A DNA stretch of 64,000 bases from SAR86 cluster bacterium AG-447-A08 (GTDB taxonomy: Bacteria > Pseudomonadota > Gammaproteobacteria > Magnimaribacterales > Magnimaribacteraceae): contig QCQA01000001.1 in assembly GCA_003212335.1 (NCBI GenBank), positions 186,001-250,000 of the forward strand, given 5' to 3'. The position numbers were made by a program, and so were the translations under genes. Shown here one piece after another: positions 54,080 through 61,429 of this stretch; position 1 is the stretch's first letter, and each line of letters starts with the position of its first letter. The notes beneath the pieces were generated by a model that saw only the letters and a program-made list of their open reading frames with translations, was not told where the DNA came from and made no database searches.

Positions 54080-55963
54080 TTAGTTGTCTTGACTATCTGA
54101 ATCTTCATCGTCAGATTCAATCATAGCAAGAATTTCTGAATAATCACGATCAGCGCATTCACCATTCATGAATTGATTAAATTTACTCACTGAAACTCCA
54201 TTACCATCTCCGTAAGATAGTCCAAATAAAGTTTCACATTTCTCTTTGTTATTAAGCCTTGAATCATTAGCTATTCTGTTGAGCAGATAATCTTGGGTGT
54301 ACTCAATATCAGACATATACACGCCCTTATCATTTTCAGAATCTAGAACTAAGTATTTATCACCATCTTGATTTGACCAGGAAGTCCATAAAGGTAAATC
54401 ACCTTCTCTTCCGCGACCCGGATTGCCTGTATAAGCAAATTCTGCCCAATAGGACTGAATTTGGTCTGATAATTTCTTTCCAGCCGGGTATGCGTCATCT
54501 CCAAATAGAAAATTTTTGACTATAAAGCTATCAAAAGAGCCAAAAACGAAAAGTATCTCGAGTGCGTGAGCTGCTCCTATCAACTTTGATAAATCCATAT
54601 CATTAATCGTGCTTAGCTCATCCCAATCAAAACGATAGGCGTAAGTATCTAGATGACCAGACTGAATTAGCTTTCTGGCAGGTGTATCAACTGCTCTTTG
54701 TTTCCAAAAAGAGGACCCATAGAAACTTATAGCATCATAATAGTCTGGATCTATTATCTCTAATGGCATCTCATCAACACCGACAGTTTTATATAAACCA
54801 GAAGCAGGTCCCCACTTCACAAAATTTCTATTTAAAGCATTAAAGAATTTATTTTCGTCTTTATTTGTCCCTGAAATAATGGGGACTCTTGTAAGGCTTG
54901 AATTATTGAAAGATTCCTCTATACCTCCCTTCAAAATGACATGACCATCAGGAAAAACTCTTGTCATTCCTCCTCTTTTAGGTCTTGCGTTATAAGATGA
55001 TTCCAGCAGAACGCTAGGGTCTTGTTCATATAAAACTAACCTAATCTCATCTTCACTCATTTGATTTTGCATTTTCTTGGCCTCTTCAAGATCAACTGCA
55101 GAATTATTAGCCACTAAAATATGATTAAAAACTTCAAGACCGCTTCTAGAAGGAGCTATACCACTTTCAGGAAGATAACTTTCAGCTGCCTCAATTGAAG
55201 AAGAGGACATTATTCCGCTCTGCACTATAACCTTATGATATAAACCTTCCGCTAAAGGAGAAGCAAATATAGCTGCAGCATTATGGCCCCCGGCCGATTC
55301 TCCAAATACTGTTACATTTCTTGGATCACCTCCAAAAGATTGGATATTTTTATTAATCCACTCCAAGGCCTTGATAGTATCAAGAGTTCCATAATTACCC
55401 GAAATATCTGACTTTGTTGAACTCGATGTCTCTAGGGCTGGATGTCTAAACCATCCCAATGGACCCATCCTGTATTGAATAGTTACAACTATGACTTTGT
55501 GCTTAGACACCAAGAGACTTGGATCGTATACATGTGCACTTCCTGTAGTATTACCCCCTCCATGAATCCACATCATTACGGGTAATTTATCTTGACTACC
55601 AGTTACTTGGTCTTGAGTTAACTGCGGAGTCCAAATGTTTAGATACAAACAATCCTCACTTCCACTCCATTGATCTTCGGTATCACCCTGAATTCTGCTT
55701 GACCCTTGAAAACACGCAGATTTAAATTCTATAGCTTCGTAAGTTCCTTCCCATGCAGGTGTATCTAGAGGAGCTTTCCATCTCAAATCACCAACTGGAG
55801 GTTGAGCAAAAGGAATACCTTTCCAAACAAAAGTATTGTTCTCTCCTTCCCTTCCAATTATAGAGCCCTCTTCGACCTCTCTTAAAGATTCTTGATCTAC
55901 TGATTGTCCGCAACTCACAATCAAAAATAAAGAAAAGATAGAAATCGTATTTTTTATATTCAT
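54080..55963 (-). CDS. carboxylesterase type B, lipoprotein
   Basis: About 627 residues. An N-terminal lipobox (LFLIVSCGQS) makes it a likely lipid-anchored periplasmic or outer-membrane protein. The catalytic serine is in VTVFGESAGGHNAA; PVMMWIHGGGNTTGSA forms the oxyanion hole; the acid residue and histidine of the triad should be in DENKFFNAL and GAAHALEI. The ATG at 55961-55963 is preferred over a TTG start 12 nt upstream that overlaps the SDR stop. Hydrolyses an ester; the C-terminal 80 residues are acidic and possibly a linker. Confidence 0.87.
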   Translation of the reverse strand: MNIKNTISIFSLFLIVSCGQSVDQESLREVEEGSIIGREGENNTFVWKGIPFAQPPVGDLRWKAPLDTPAWEGTYEAIEFKSACFQGSSRIQGDTEDQWSGSEDCLYLNIWTPQLTQDQVTGSQDKLPVMMWIHGGGNTTGSAHVYDPSLLVSKHKVIVVTIQYRMGPLGWFRHPALETSSSTKSDISGNYGTLDTIKALEWINKNIQSFGGDPRNVTVFGESAGGHNAAAIFASPLAEGLYHKVIVQSGIMSSSSIEAAESYLPESGIAPSRSGLEVFNHILVANNSAVDLEEAKKMQNQMSEDEIRLVLYEQDPSVLLESSYNARPKRGGMTRVFPDGHVILKGGIEESFNNSSLTRVPIISGTNKDENKFFNALNRNFVKWGPASGLYKTVGVDEMPLEIIDPDYYDAISFYGSSFWKQRAVDTPARKLIQSGHLDTYAYRFDWDELSTINDMDLSKLIGAAHALEILFVFGSFDSFIVKNFLFGDDAYPAGKKLSDQIQSYWAEFAYTGNPGRGREGDLPLWTSWSNQDGDKYLVLDSENDKGVYMSDIEYTQDYLLNRIANDSRLNNKEKCETLFGLSYGDGNGVSVSKFNQFMNGECADRDYSEILAMIESDDEDSDSQDN

Positions 55964-55968
55964 AATTC

Positions 55969-56691
55969 TTACCAATTTTCAGACCAAGGCCTTAAATCTA
56001 TTTCAAAGGACCAAGTACTTTTCTTTTGTTTATGAAGCATTAAAAAATTTTCCGCAATGCTATCAATATCTAATTTACCGTCTTCTCCCTTGCTGTTTGC
56101 AAAATCTGGGAATCTAAGATTCACCTTATCGCCATCTATAATTCCGTCAACAATGACATGAGCGACGTGTATACCTTGGGGACCAAACTCTTTTGATAGC
56201 CCTTGAGCTAATGATCTTTCAGCACTTTTTGCTGCAGCAAAAGCTGTGAATGGAGGTCTAGATCTAATGGAAGCTGTGGCTCCAGTAAAAAGCAATGAAC
56301 CGCCACTCTTCAGAAGTCTTGGGATTGCTTCTTGGGAAACTAAAAAAGCCCCTTTTGCACACACATCCCATAAGTCTTGAAAAAAATCTAGATCCATTTC
56401 AAGAAAAGGTTTAGCGTTATTATTTCCTGCGTTATAAATAACTGATTTTAGGAGCGTATCTGATTTATCTAATACTTTAAATATTTCTTTTACATCTTCA
56501 GGACTGGTTACATCGGCCACCAATCCTTCAATAGAACCGTTAGAGGTGGTTATGGCTTTTAGAGCTTCCATATTCTCTTTACTTCTACCACAGCCAAAAA
56601 CTTTATAACCTTCTTCAGCAAATTTTTTGCATAAGGCAACTCCTAGGCCTTGCTCAGGGCCAACTCCCAAAACTAAAACAGAATTATCCAT
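55969..56691 (-). CDS. SDR family protein with Tyr replaced in the catalytic motif
   Basis: 240 residues. Glycine motif variant VLGVGPEQGLGVALCKKFAE; NAGNN; the serine region LFTGATASIRS; and FAAAKSAERSLAQGL, where the position normally occupied by the catalytic Tyr is Phe. Because Tyr is missing, dehydrogenase activity may be absent or altered; the same pattern is known in some SDR subfamilies. Directly precedes the carboxylesterase with a 5-nt gap after its stop. Confidence 0.83.
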   Translation of the reverse strand: MDNSVLVLGVGPEQGLGVALCKKFAEEGYKVFGCGRSKENMEALKAITTSNGSIEGLVADVTSPEDVKEIFKVLDKSDTLLKSVIYNAGNNNAKPFLEMDLDFFQDLWDVCAKGAFLVSQEAIPRLLKSGGSLLFTGATASIRSRPPFTAFAAAKSAERSLAQGLSKEFGPQGIHVAHVIVDGIIDGDKVNLRFPDFANSKGEDGKLDIDSIAENFLMLHKQKKSTWSFEIDLRPWSENW

Positions 56692-56832
56692 TGTTGTGAG
56701 ATGATTATATGCAACTCTTCAATCTTTATAAGCATAAATGCAACTAAATACTTCTCCGTTTTAAGGCTTGCATGAACAACACTTGTTACGTAAATTAATG
56801 CAATAATAAGGAATAAAGAAGGAGATTAAGAA

Positions 56833-58050
56833 ATGCAAATATCACCCATACCCACTCTATCAGAAGAGATTAATGATATTCGTCTTAGAACTGCAGATAT
56901 TGTTGCAAATAGAATCATTCCTAACGAAGCAACTATTTACGCTGGCGGCGATAAGTCAAAGAAACTGAGAAAAGAAATCAATGAAGAAGTAAAAAAACAA
57001 GGTTTATGGGCTCCTCACCTGCCATCTGAATATGGCGGAATGGATAATGGATTTCTAGAGCTAGCTTATATGAATGAGATACTAGCTTGGTCTCCTTTGG
57101 GCAATAGACTTTTTGGAGTAATAGCCCCTAATTCAGGTAATCAAAAAATTCTCGTCAAATACGGAACAGATGAACAAAAGAAAAAATGGCTTATACCTTT
57201 AATTAATCAAGAGATGGAATCAGGTTTTTCTATGACCGAACCGGATTCTGCAGGATCAGATCCAAGATCTTTAAAAACCACAGCTGTAAGAGAAGGAGAC
57301 GAGTGGGTAATTAATGGACACAAGATCATGACTTCGAATGGTAATAGAGCTGATTTCTTAGTGGTCATGTGTAAAACAGAAGACGATAGTGATGACGGCG
57401 GTGCAAATTCTAAAATGACTCAAATCATTGTACCTACTGACACTCCTGGCTTAACTAAAGTTAGATCGGTGCCGATATGGGGTCATACTGGTGGAGATCA
57501 TATGGAAATCAAATACGAAAATGTTCGAGTTCCTGTGGAGAATGCTCTAGGAGCAAGAGGTTCAGGTCACCAAGCTGCACAAGATAGGCTTGGGGCTGGA
57601 AGAGTCTACCACTGCATGAATACTATCGGTCAAATGTGGAGAGCTTTTGACATTATGGTTAAATATTCCACAGAAAGAGAGGTGCATGGAGGAAAACTCG
57701 AAACTAAACAGTTTATTCAAGGATTTATTGCGGATTCTTACATGGATATTCAAGCATCAAGATTAATGACAATTCATTGTTCTGAGATCATGGATAAAGA
57801 AGGTGATGCTCGAGTAGATATATCAGCTATAAAAGTATTTGTCCCGGCAGCCGGAACCAGGGTAGTTGATAGAGCCATCCAAATTCATGGTTGGAGAGGT
57901 GTATCGAGCGATACGCCACTCGCAGGTATGTATCAAGGGTTTAGAACATTGAGGCTCGCAGACGGACCAGACGAAGTTCACAGAATACTAATCGCTAAGG
58001 AAATCTTGAATAGATATCACGACGGATTGTCTTGGGACTTTGGGGTGTAG
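56833..58050 (+). CDS. acyl-CoA dehydrogenase
   Basis: 405 residues, FAD-dependent alpha,beta-dehydrogenation of an acyl-CoA. GFSMTEPDSAGSDPRSLKT and WVINGHKIMTSNGNRADF bind FAD and substrate, QDRLGAGRVYHCM is in the central domain, and IQIHGWRGVSSDTPLAGMYQ together with LRLADGPDEVHRILIAKEIL forms the C-terminal four-helix bundle; the catalytic Glu cannot be assigned with certainty. ETF is not encoded here. Long enough for a single-subunit enzyme; substrate chain length unknown. AAGGAG precedes its ATG. Confidence 0.92.
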   Translation: MQISPIPTLSEEINDIRLRTADIVANRIIPNEATIYAGGDKSKKLRKEINEEVKKQGLWAPHLPSEYGGMDNGFLELAYMNEILAWSPLGNRLFGVIAPNSGNQKILVKYGTDEQKKKWLIPLINQEMESGFSMTEPDSAGSDPRSLKTTAVREGDEWVINGHKIMTSNGNRADFLVVMCKTEDDSDDGGANSKMTQIIVPTDTPGLTKVRSVPIWGHTGGDHMEIKYENVRVPVENALGARGSGHQAAQDRLGAGRVYHCMNTIGQMWRAFDIMVKYSTEREVHGGKLETKQFIQGFIADSYMDIQASRLMTIHCSEIMDKEGDARVDISAIKVFVPAAGTRVVDRAIQIHGWRGVSSDTPLAGMYQGFRTLRLADGPDEVHRILIAKEILNRYHDGLSWDFGV

Positions 58051-58052
58051 GT

Positions 58053-58469
58053 TTAGCTGCGAGGAACCAATCTAACTGTTGAAGTAGCACTAGCTACAAG
58101 AACACTTTCTTGATAAAGCTTACTCGTCATAAATGCAGTACTTTTTCCTAGCTGCAAGACTTCAGCTATACAATTGAGTTTTCCTTGACGTGTAGGAGCA
58201 AGGAAGCTGACATTTATATCTAATGTCATAGGGACTATCTTAAAATCAAACAAACCCATTAACAAATGTGCCATCGGTGCATCTAACATTCCTGTTACAA
58301 ATCCTCCCTGCACTACTTGACCATCTGAATGAGTAAAATCGTGGATGGCTTCAAATTCCATTTCTATTTCAGGTGGTTCGGAACTAAAGCTCGTTACTTT
58401 TGCCCCCAAAGTTTCTGTGCAAGGAGCTGAGTCAGATTGAAGTGCCTTTAAGATCTTTAAGTCATCCAT
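58053..58469 (-). CDS. PaaI-type thioesterase
   Basis: 138-residue hotdog-fold thioesterase. VVQGGFVTGMLDAPMAHLLM is the helix with the catalytic Asp/Gly-rich motif of PaaI-like enzymes, and NVSFLAPTRQGKLNCIAEVL is the conserved strand region. It would hydrolyse an acyl- or aryl-acyl-CoA thioester. Convergent with the acyl-CoA dehydrogenase 2 nt apart, so the two may serve one catabolic route. Its leader is the repeat-bearing intergenic region at 58.5 kb. Confidence 0.82.
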   Translation of the reverse strand: MDDLKILKALQSDSAPCTETLGAKVTSFSSEPPEIEMEFEAIHDFTHSDGQVVQGGFVTGMLDAPMAHLLMGLFDFKIVPMTLDINVSFLAPTRQGKLNCIAEVLQLGKSTAFMTSKLYQESVLVASATSTVRLVPRS

Positions 58470-58643
58470 AACTGAAGTAAGTTTAACTTAAGAAGATGTA
58501 GGGTGGTAGATGAAACTTTTTGCTGCGCCCAACCAAAAATTAATTTTAAAGCCCCACCTACCATAGAATGCAGGATACAGCTTAAATTCAGCTAGTGCAG
58601 CCTAAATGGGTGACAACTGCATCCTGCTTATGAACTGAGTGAG

Positions 58644-58679
58644 TTACCTTGGAGAGGTTATTTCTGGGGAGAATTAAAC
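58644..58679 (+). repeat. tandem unit copy 1 (TTACCTTGGAGAGG...)
   Basis: 36 nt beginning TTACCTTGGAGAGGT and ending GAGAATTAAAC. GAGAGGT (58652-58658) pairs with GTCTCTC (58680-58686) with two wobbles. A competing small hairpin ACCT-TGGAG-AGGT exposes GGA. Confidence 0.75.
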
Positions 58680-58711
58680 GTCTCTCAGTTACAAATTAAT
58701 ATCTAGAGGGC

Positions 58712-58748
58712 TTACCTTGGAGAGGTTTTTTTCTGGGGAGAATTAAAC
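58712..58748 (+). repeat. tandem unit copy 2
   Basis: 37 nt, same unit as copy 1 with one inserted T and one A-to-T change, 68 nt away. GAGAGGT (58720-58726) pairs with ACCTCTT (58749-58755) by six Watson-Crick pairs and one wobble; the two partners differ from copy 1 yet still pair, so the structure rather than the sequence is kept. Confidence 0.75.
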
Positions 58749-58908
58749 ACCTCTTAATATTGATGACAATTATATATAACTATAAATATTTTGTATAGTA
58801 CTATTGTAAAAAAAATTAAGGTATTTATTCTCTCTTTTTTCAGCCTCTTCTACCTTAGTCCTTTTTGGAAAATTGGGCTAATATAAAAGGAGATATGAGG
58901 AGTAAATT

Positions 58909-59535
58909 TTGAATCCAATTTTGGAGCTATGGGGAGCAGGCACGGCTAGAACTCTAAGACCGATTTGGATGGCCGAAGAATTAGGACTACCCTACGAGTT
59001 ATACCCTATTGGACCCAGAACAGGAGAAACTCAAACAGAAGACTATACCTCTCTTAATCCTAAACAAAAAATTCCTCTTCTACGTTATGGCAATTTCCTC
59101 CTATCGGAGAGTCTATCTATATGCAGATATCTGCAAGAGATTAGCAATTCGAAATTGCCGTTTGCTCCAGAAGACAAAGAACTTAAAGCTATGGAAGATC
59201 AATGGTGTAATTTTATATATGGAGAGCTGGATGAAACATCATTATATGTAATGAGAAGACACTATGACCTTAAGGATATATATGGTGATGCTCCTGAGGT
59301 TGTGCAAAGTTGTAGAGAGTACTTCAACAGAAACTTAAAAGTCATAGAAGATACTCTTAGTGCGCAGGAAGCAATATGTGGTTCTGATTTTAGCTTAGCA
59401 GATATTATTCTTGTCACCTGTCTTGATTGGGCTCTTGCATACAAATTTGAGCTACCTGTTAATACTTCCGAGTATCATAATAAAATGATAAAAAGAGAGG
59501 CTTATAAAAAAGCAGTACAAATAAACTACAAATAA
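58909..59535 (+). CDS. glutathione S-transferase, TTG start
   Basis: 208 residues. LWGAGTARTLRPIWMAEELG starts the thioredoxin lobe, LNPKQKIPLLRYG contains the cis-proline and SESLSICRYL the glutathione contact; the C-terminal lobe has the capping motif ICGSDFSLADIILV. The start is TTG at 58909-58911, with GAGGAG eight bases upstream; an ATG slightly before it is closed by a stop after five codons. It is followed after 3 nt by a CoA-transferase gene. Confidence 0.85.
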   Translation: MNPILELWGAGTARTLRPIWMAEELGLPYELYPIGPRTGETQTEDYTSLNPKQKIPLLRYGNFLLSESLSICRYLQEISNSKLPFAPEDKELKAMEDQWCNFIYGELDETSLYVMRRHYDLKDIYGDAPEVVQSCREYFNRNLKVIEDTLSAQEAICGSDFSLADIILVTCLDWALAYKFELPVNTSEYHNKMIKREAYKKAVQINYK

Positions 59536-59538
59536 AGA

Positions 59539-60726
59539 ATGGGACCACTTGAAGGCGTAAAAATATTAGATCTAACCAGCATGATATCAGGACCGATGGG
59601 AGCTATGATTCTAGCTGATCAAGGAGCAGAGGTTATTAAAGTAGAGCCAATAGCAGGAGAGCAGCTCAGACATATGGCGTCACCCCATAATGGCGTAAAT
59701 GCACCTTTCTATTCATGCAATAGAGGTAAAAAATCTCTAGCTATTGATCTCAAATCTGAAGAAGGGAAAGAAATATTACTTAAACTTGTTAAAGAATCAG
59801 ATGTCTTTATGCAGAACTTCAGACCCGGGACGATAGACCGCATGGGGTTCGGATACGAAACGCTAAAAAAAATTAATTCCAATCTTATATATTTATCGAT
59901 TAGTGGTTTTGGTGATAAAGGGCCATATGCTAATTCAAGAGTTTATGATCCTGTTATCCAAGCTTTATCTGGTGCTACAGATATTCAAGCAGATAGAGAG
60001 TCAGGCACTCCTAAGATGTTCAGAATAGTCGTTGCAGATAAAGTAACTTCCTTAACTGCTGCTCAAGCAGTTTCTTCGGCGCTCTATGCAAGGGAAAAAA
60101 ATAGTTTCGGTCAACACATCAGGCTATCTATGTTAGATTCAGTCATAGCTTTCTTCTGGCCTGAAGGAATGACGGGACTAGTATTTAAGGATAACGAATT
60201 TGATGTTAGAAAACTACAAGGTTCACAAGATCTAATTTATAAGGCTAAAGACCGTTATATAACCGCAGGAGCAGTATCAGATGCTGAATGGATTGGAATG
60301 TGCAATGCATTGAATATGCAAGATTTAGTAGAAGATGAGCGATTTGCAACATCAGCTGCCAGAGTTGTCAATGCTCAAGAAAGAAAGGAGATAACAGGCA
60401 AGGAAATAGCTAAATGGCATAGCGAAGAAATTCTTGAGAGGTTTCAAATAGAAGGAGTGCCTAGTGCTCCTCTTCTAGATAGGATGGAATTAATGGATCA
60501 TGAACAAATTATTGCTAATCAAACAATTCTTAGGGATATGTACGAAGGATTCGGAGAAGTGAGACAAGCCAGGCCAGCGGCTACATTTGAAAAAACACCA
60601 AGCCAAATCATTAGACCTGCGCCTAAATTAGGGGAACACGGAAAAGAGATATTAGATAACCTTGATATCGGTCGAGAAGAGCAAAAGAGATTATCAAAGG
60701 AAGGGAAAGTAATTATTCTGGAGTGA
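59539..60726 (+). CDS. CaiB/BaiF family (class III) CoA-transferase
   Basis: 395-residue CoA-transferase. VKILDLTSMISGPMGAMILA is the N-terminal signature, GAEVIKVEPIAGEQLR and CNRGKKSLAIDLKSEEGK bind CoA, and the catalytic Asp lies near SRVYDPVIQALSG. Class III enzymes transfer CoA between carboxylic acids or act as racemases. Linked to an upstream GST gene and to acyl-CoA catabolic genes on the other strand. Followed by the tRNA-Pro gene in the opposite orientation. Substrates unknown. Confidence 0.9.
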   Translation: MGPLEGVKILDLTSMISGPMGAMILADQGAEVIKVEPIAGEQLRHMASPHNGVNAPFYSCNRGKKSLAIDLKSEEGKEILLKLVKESDVFMQNFRPGTIDRMGFGYETLKKINSNLIYLSISGFGDKGPYANSRVYDPVIQALSGATDIQADRESGTPKMFRIVVADKVTSLTAAQAVSSALYAREKNSFGQHIRLSMLDSVIAFFWPEGMTGLVFKDNEFDVRKLQGSQDLIYKAKDRYITAGAVSDAEWIGMCNALNMQDLVEDERFATSAARVVNAQERKEITGKEIAKWHSEEILERFQIEGVPSAPLLDRMELMDHEQIIANQTILRDMYEGFGEVRQARPAATFEKTPSQIIRPAPKLGEHGKEILDNLDIGREEQKRLSKEGKVIILE

Positions 60727-60738
60727 CAAACCAGAAGC

Positions 60739-60815
60739 TGGTCGGGACGGCTGGATTTGAACCAGCGACCACCACACCCCCAGTGTGGTGCGCTACCAGA
60801 CTGCGCCACGCCCCG
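60739..60815 (-). tRNA. tRNA-Pro(GGG)
   Basis: Complete cloverleaf on the minus strand: acceptor CGGGGCG/CGTCCCG, D arm, anticodon loop CTGGGGG giving anticodon GGG, T arm GCTGG-TTCAAAT-CCAGC, and an encoded CCA. 77 nt including CCA. Located between the CoA-transferase end and the MerR gene. Confidence 0.95.
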
Positions 60816-60819
60816 ATTA

Positions 60820-61140
60820 TTAAATTTTACTCAAGAGTGCTTCAAGATCATCTATTACATTTTTAAGCTTGTTGTCTTGAGGTTCTTCTCTAAGGTTGGA
60901 TTGTAAATTTTTTTTTGCTCCAGCGATTGTCATACCTTCCTCGTAAAGCAAGGATTGTATTGTCTTAACGAGCTGAATATCTTCAGCTTGATAGTATCTT
61001 CTATTGCCCTTCCTTGTTATTGGTTTTAAATCTTTAAATTCTTTCTCCCAAAATCTCAAAGTATGAGATTTAACGTTACAGAGTTCTGAAACTTCACTTA
61101 TAGAGTAATATTTTTTGTTTTGAATTATTTGGCTATCCAT
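60820..61140 (-). CDS. MerR family transcriptional regulator
   Basis: About 106 residues, an N-terminal winged-helix MerR DNA-binding domain: [25 protein letters not shown] with [18 protein letters not shown] following. There is no clear C-terminal effector domain, only a short coiled-coil-like dimerisation helix. The ATG at 61138-61140 overlaps the ihfA stop by 8 nt. The ihfA-merR order and closeness to tRNA-Pro are common in Gammaproteobacteria, though this regulator's target is not established. Confidence 0.9.
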   Translation of the reverse strand: MDSQIIQNKKYYSISEVSELCNVKSHTLRFWEKEFKDLKPITRKGNRRYYQAEDIQLVKTIQSLLYEEGMTIAGAKKNLQSNLREEPQDNKLKNVIDDLEALLSKI

Positions 61141-61429
61141 CAAATGAAGCTATTTTTTTTCTTAATTTGTTTCCTGCTCTAAAGGTTACAACTCTTCTAG
61201 CACTAATTGTAACGTCCTCACCTGTTTTAGGATTTCTTCCAGGTCTTGCTTTTTTGTCTAAGAGTTCAAAATTGCCAAAACCAGAAAGTTTTACCTCTTC
61301 GTTGTTAATCAAAGCAGTTTTTATTTCATTGAAGAAATCTTCAACTAAAACCTTGCATTCACTCTTATTTAGGCCTAAGTCTTTATGAAGGTGCTCTATT
61401 ATGTCAGCTTTAGTAACAGTCTTGCTCAT
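61133..61429 (-). CDS. ihfA: integration host factor subunit alpha
   Basis: 98 residues, HU/IHF fold. The signature [20 protein letters not shown] with the DNA-intercalating proline in RNP, and [13 protein letters not shown] at the end, match IHF-alpha. The heterodimer with IhfB (not in the window) bends DNA. It lies directly after pheT, as in most Gammaproteobacteria, and before the MerR gene. IHF is also used by many tyrosine-recombinase elements, which may bear on the guaA site upstream in the window. Confidence 0.95.
   Translation of the reverse strand: MSKTVTKADIIEHLHKDLGLNKSECKVLVEDFFNEIKTALINNEEVKLSGFGNFELLDKKARPGRNPKTGEDVTISARRVVTFRAGNKLRKKIASFDG

Larger units (their letters stand above)
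58470..58908. ncRNA. structured intergenic region with tandem hairpin (candidate RNA)
   Basis: 439 bp without a credible ORF. It contains a GCAGGAT..ATCCTGC inverted repeat (about 58570-58626) and two tandem copies of a 36/37-nt unit (see the two repeat entries), each able to form the same hairpin from GAGAGGT. The GGA-containing loops suggest an RNA recognised by a protein such as CsrA/RsmA, but that is speculation. It could be a stand-alone sRNA or the leader of the flanking genes. No known riboswitch family was recognised. Confidence 0.35.

Noticed and set aside
58640-58760. Glycine riboswitch or guanidine-II (mini-ykkC) riboswitch, suggested by tandem GGAGAG/hairpin units
   Set aside because: Conserved cores of neither family are present (no ACGR loops for guanidine-II; no glycine aptamer helices), and the flanking genes are not typical targets.
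60519-60809. 96-codon frame overlapping the CoA-transferase end and tRNA-Pro
   Set aside because: The frame reads through a complete tRNA gene on the same strand; the peptide is the typical artefact of translated tRNA sequence.
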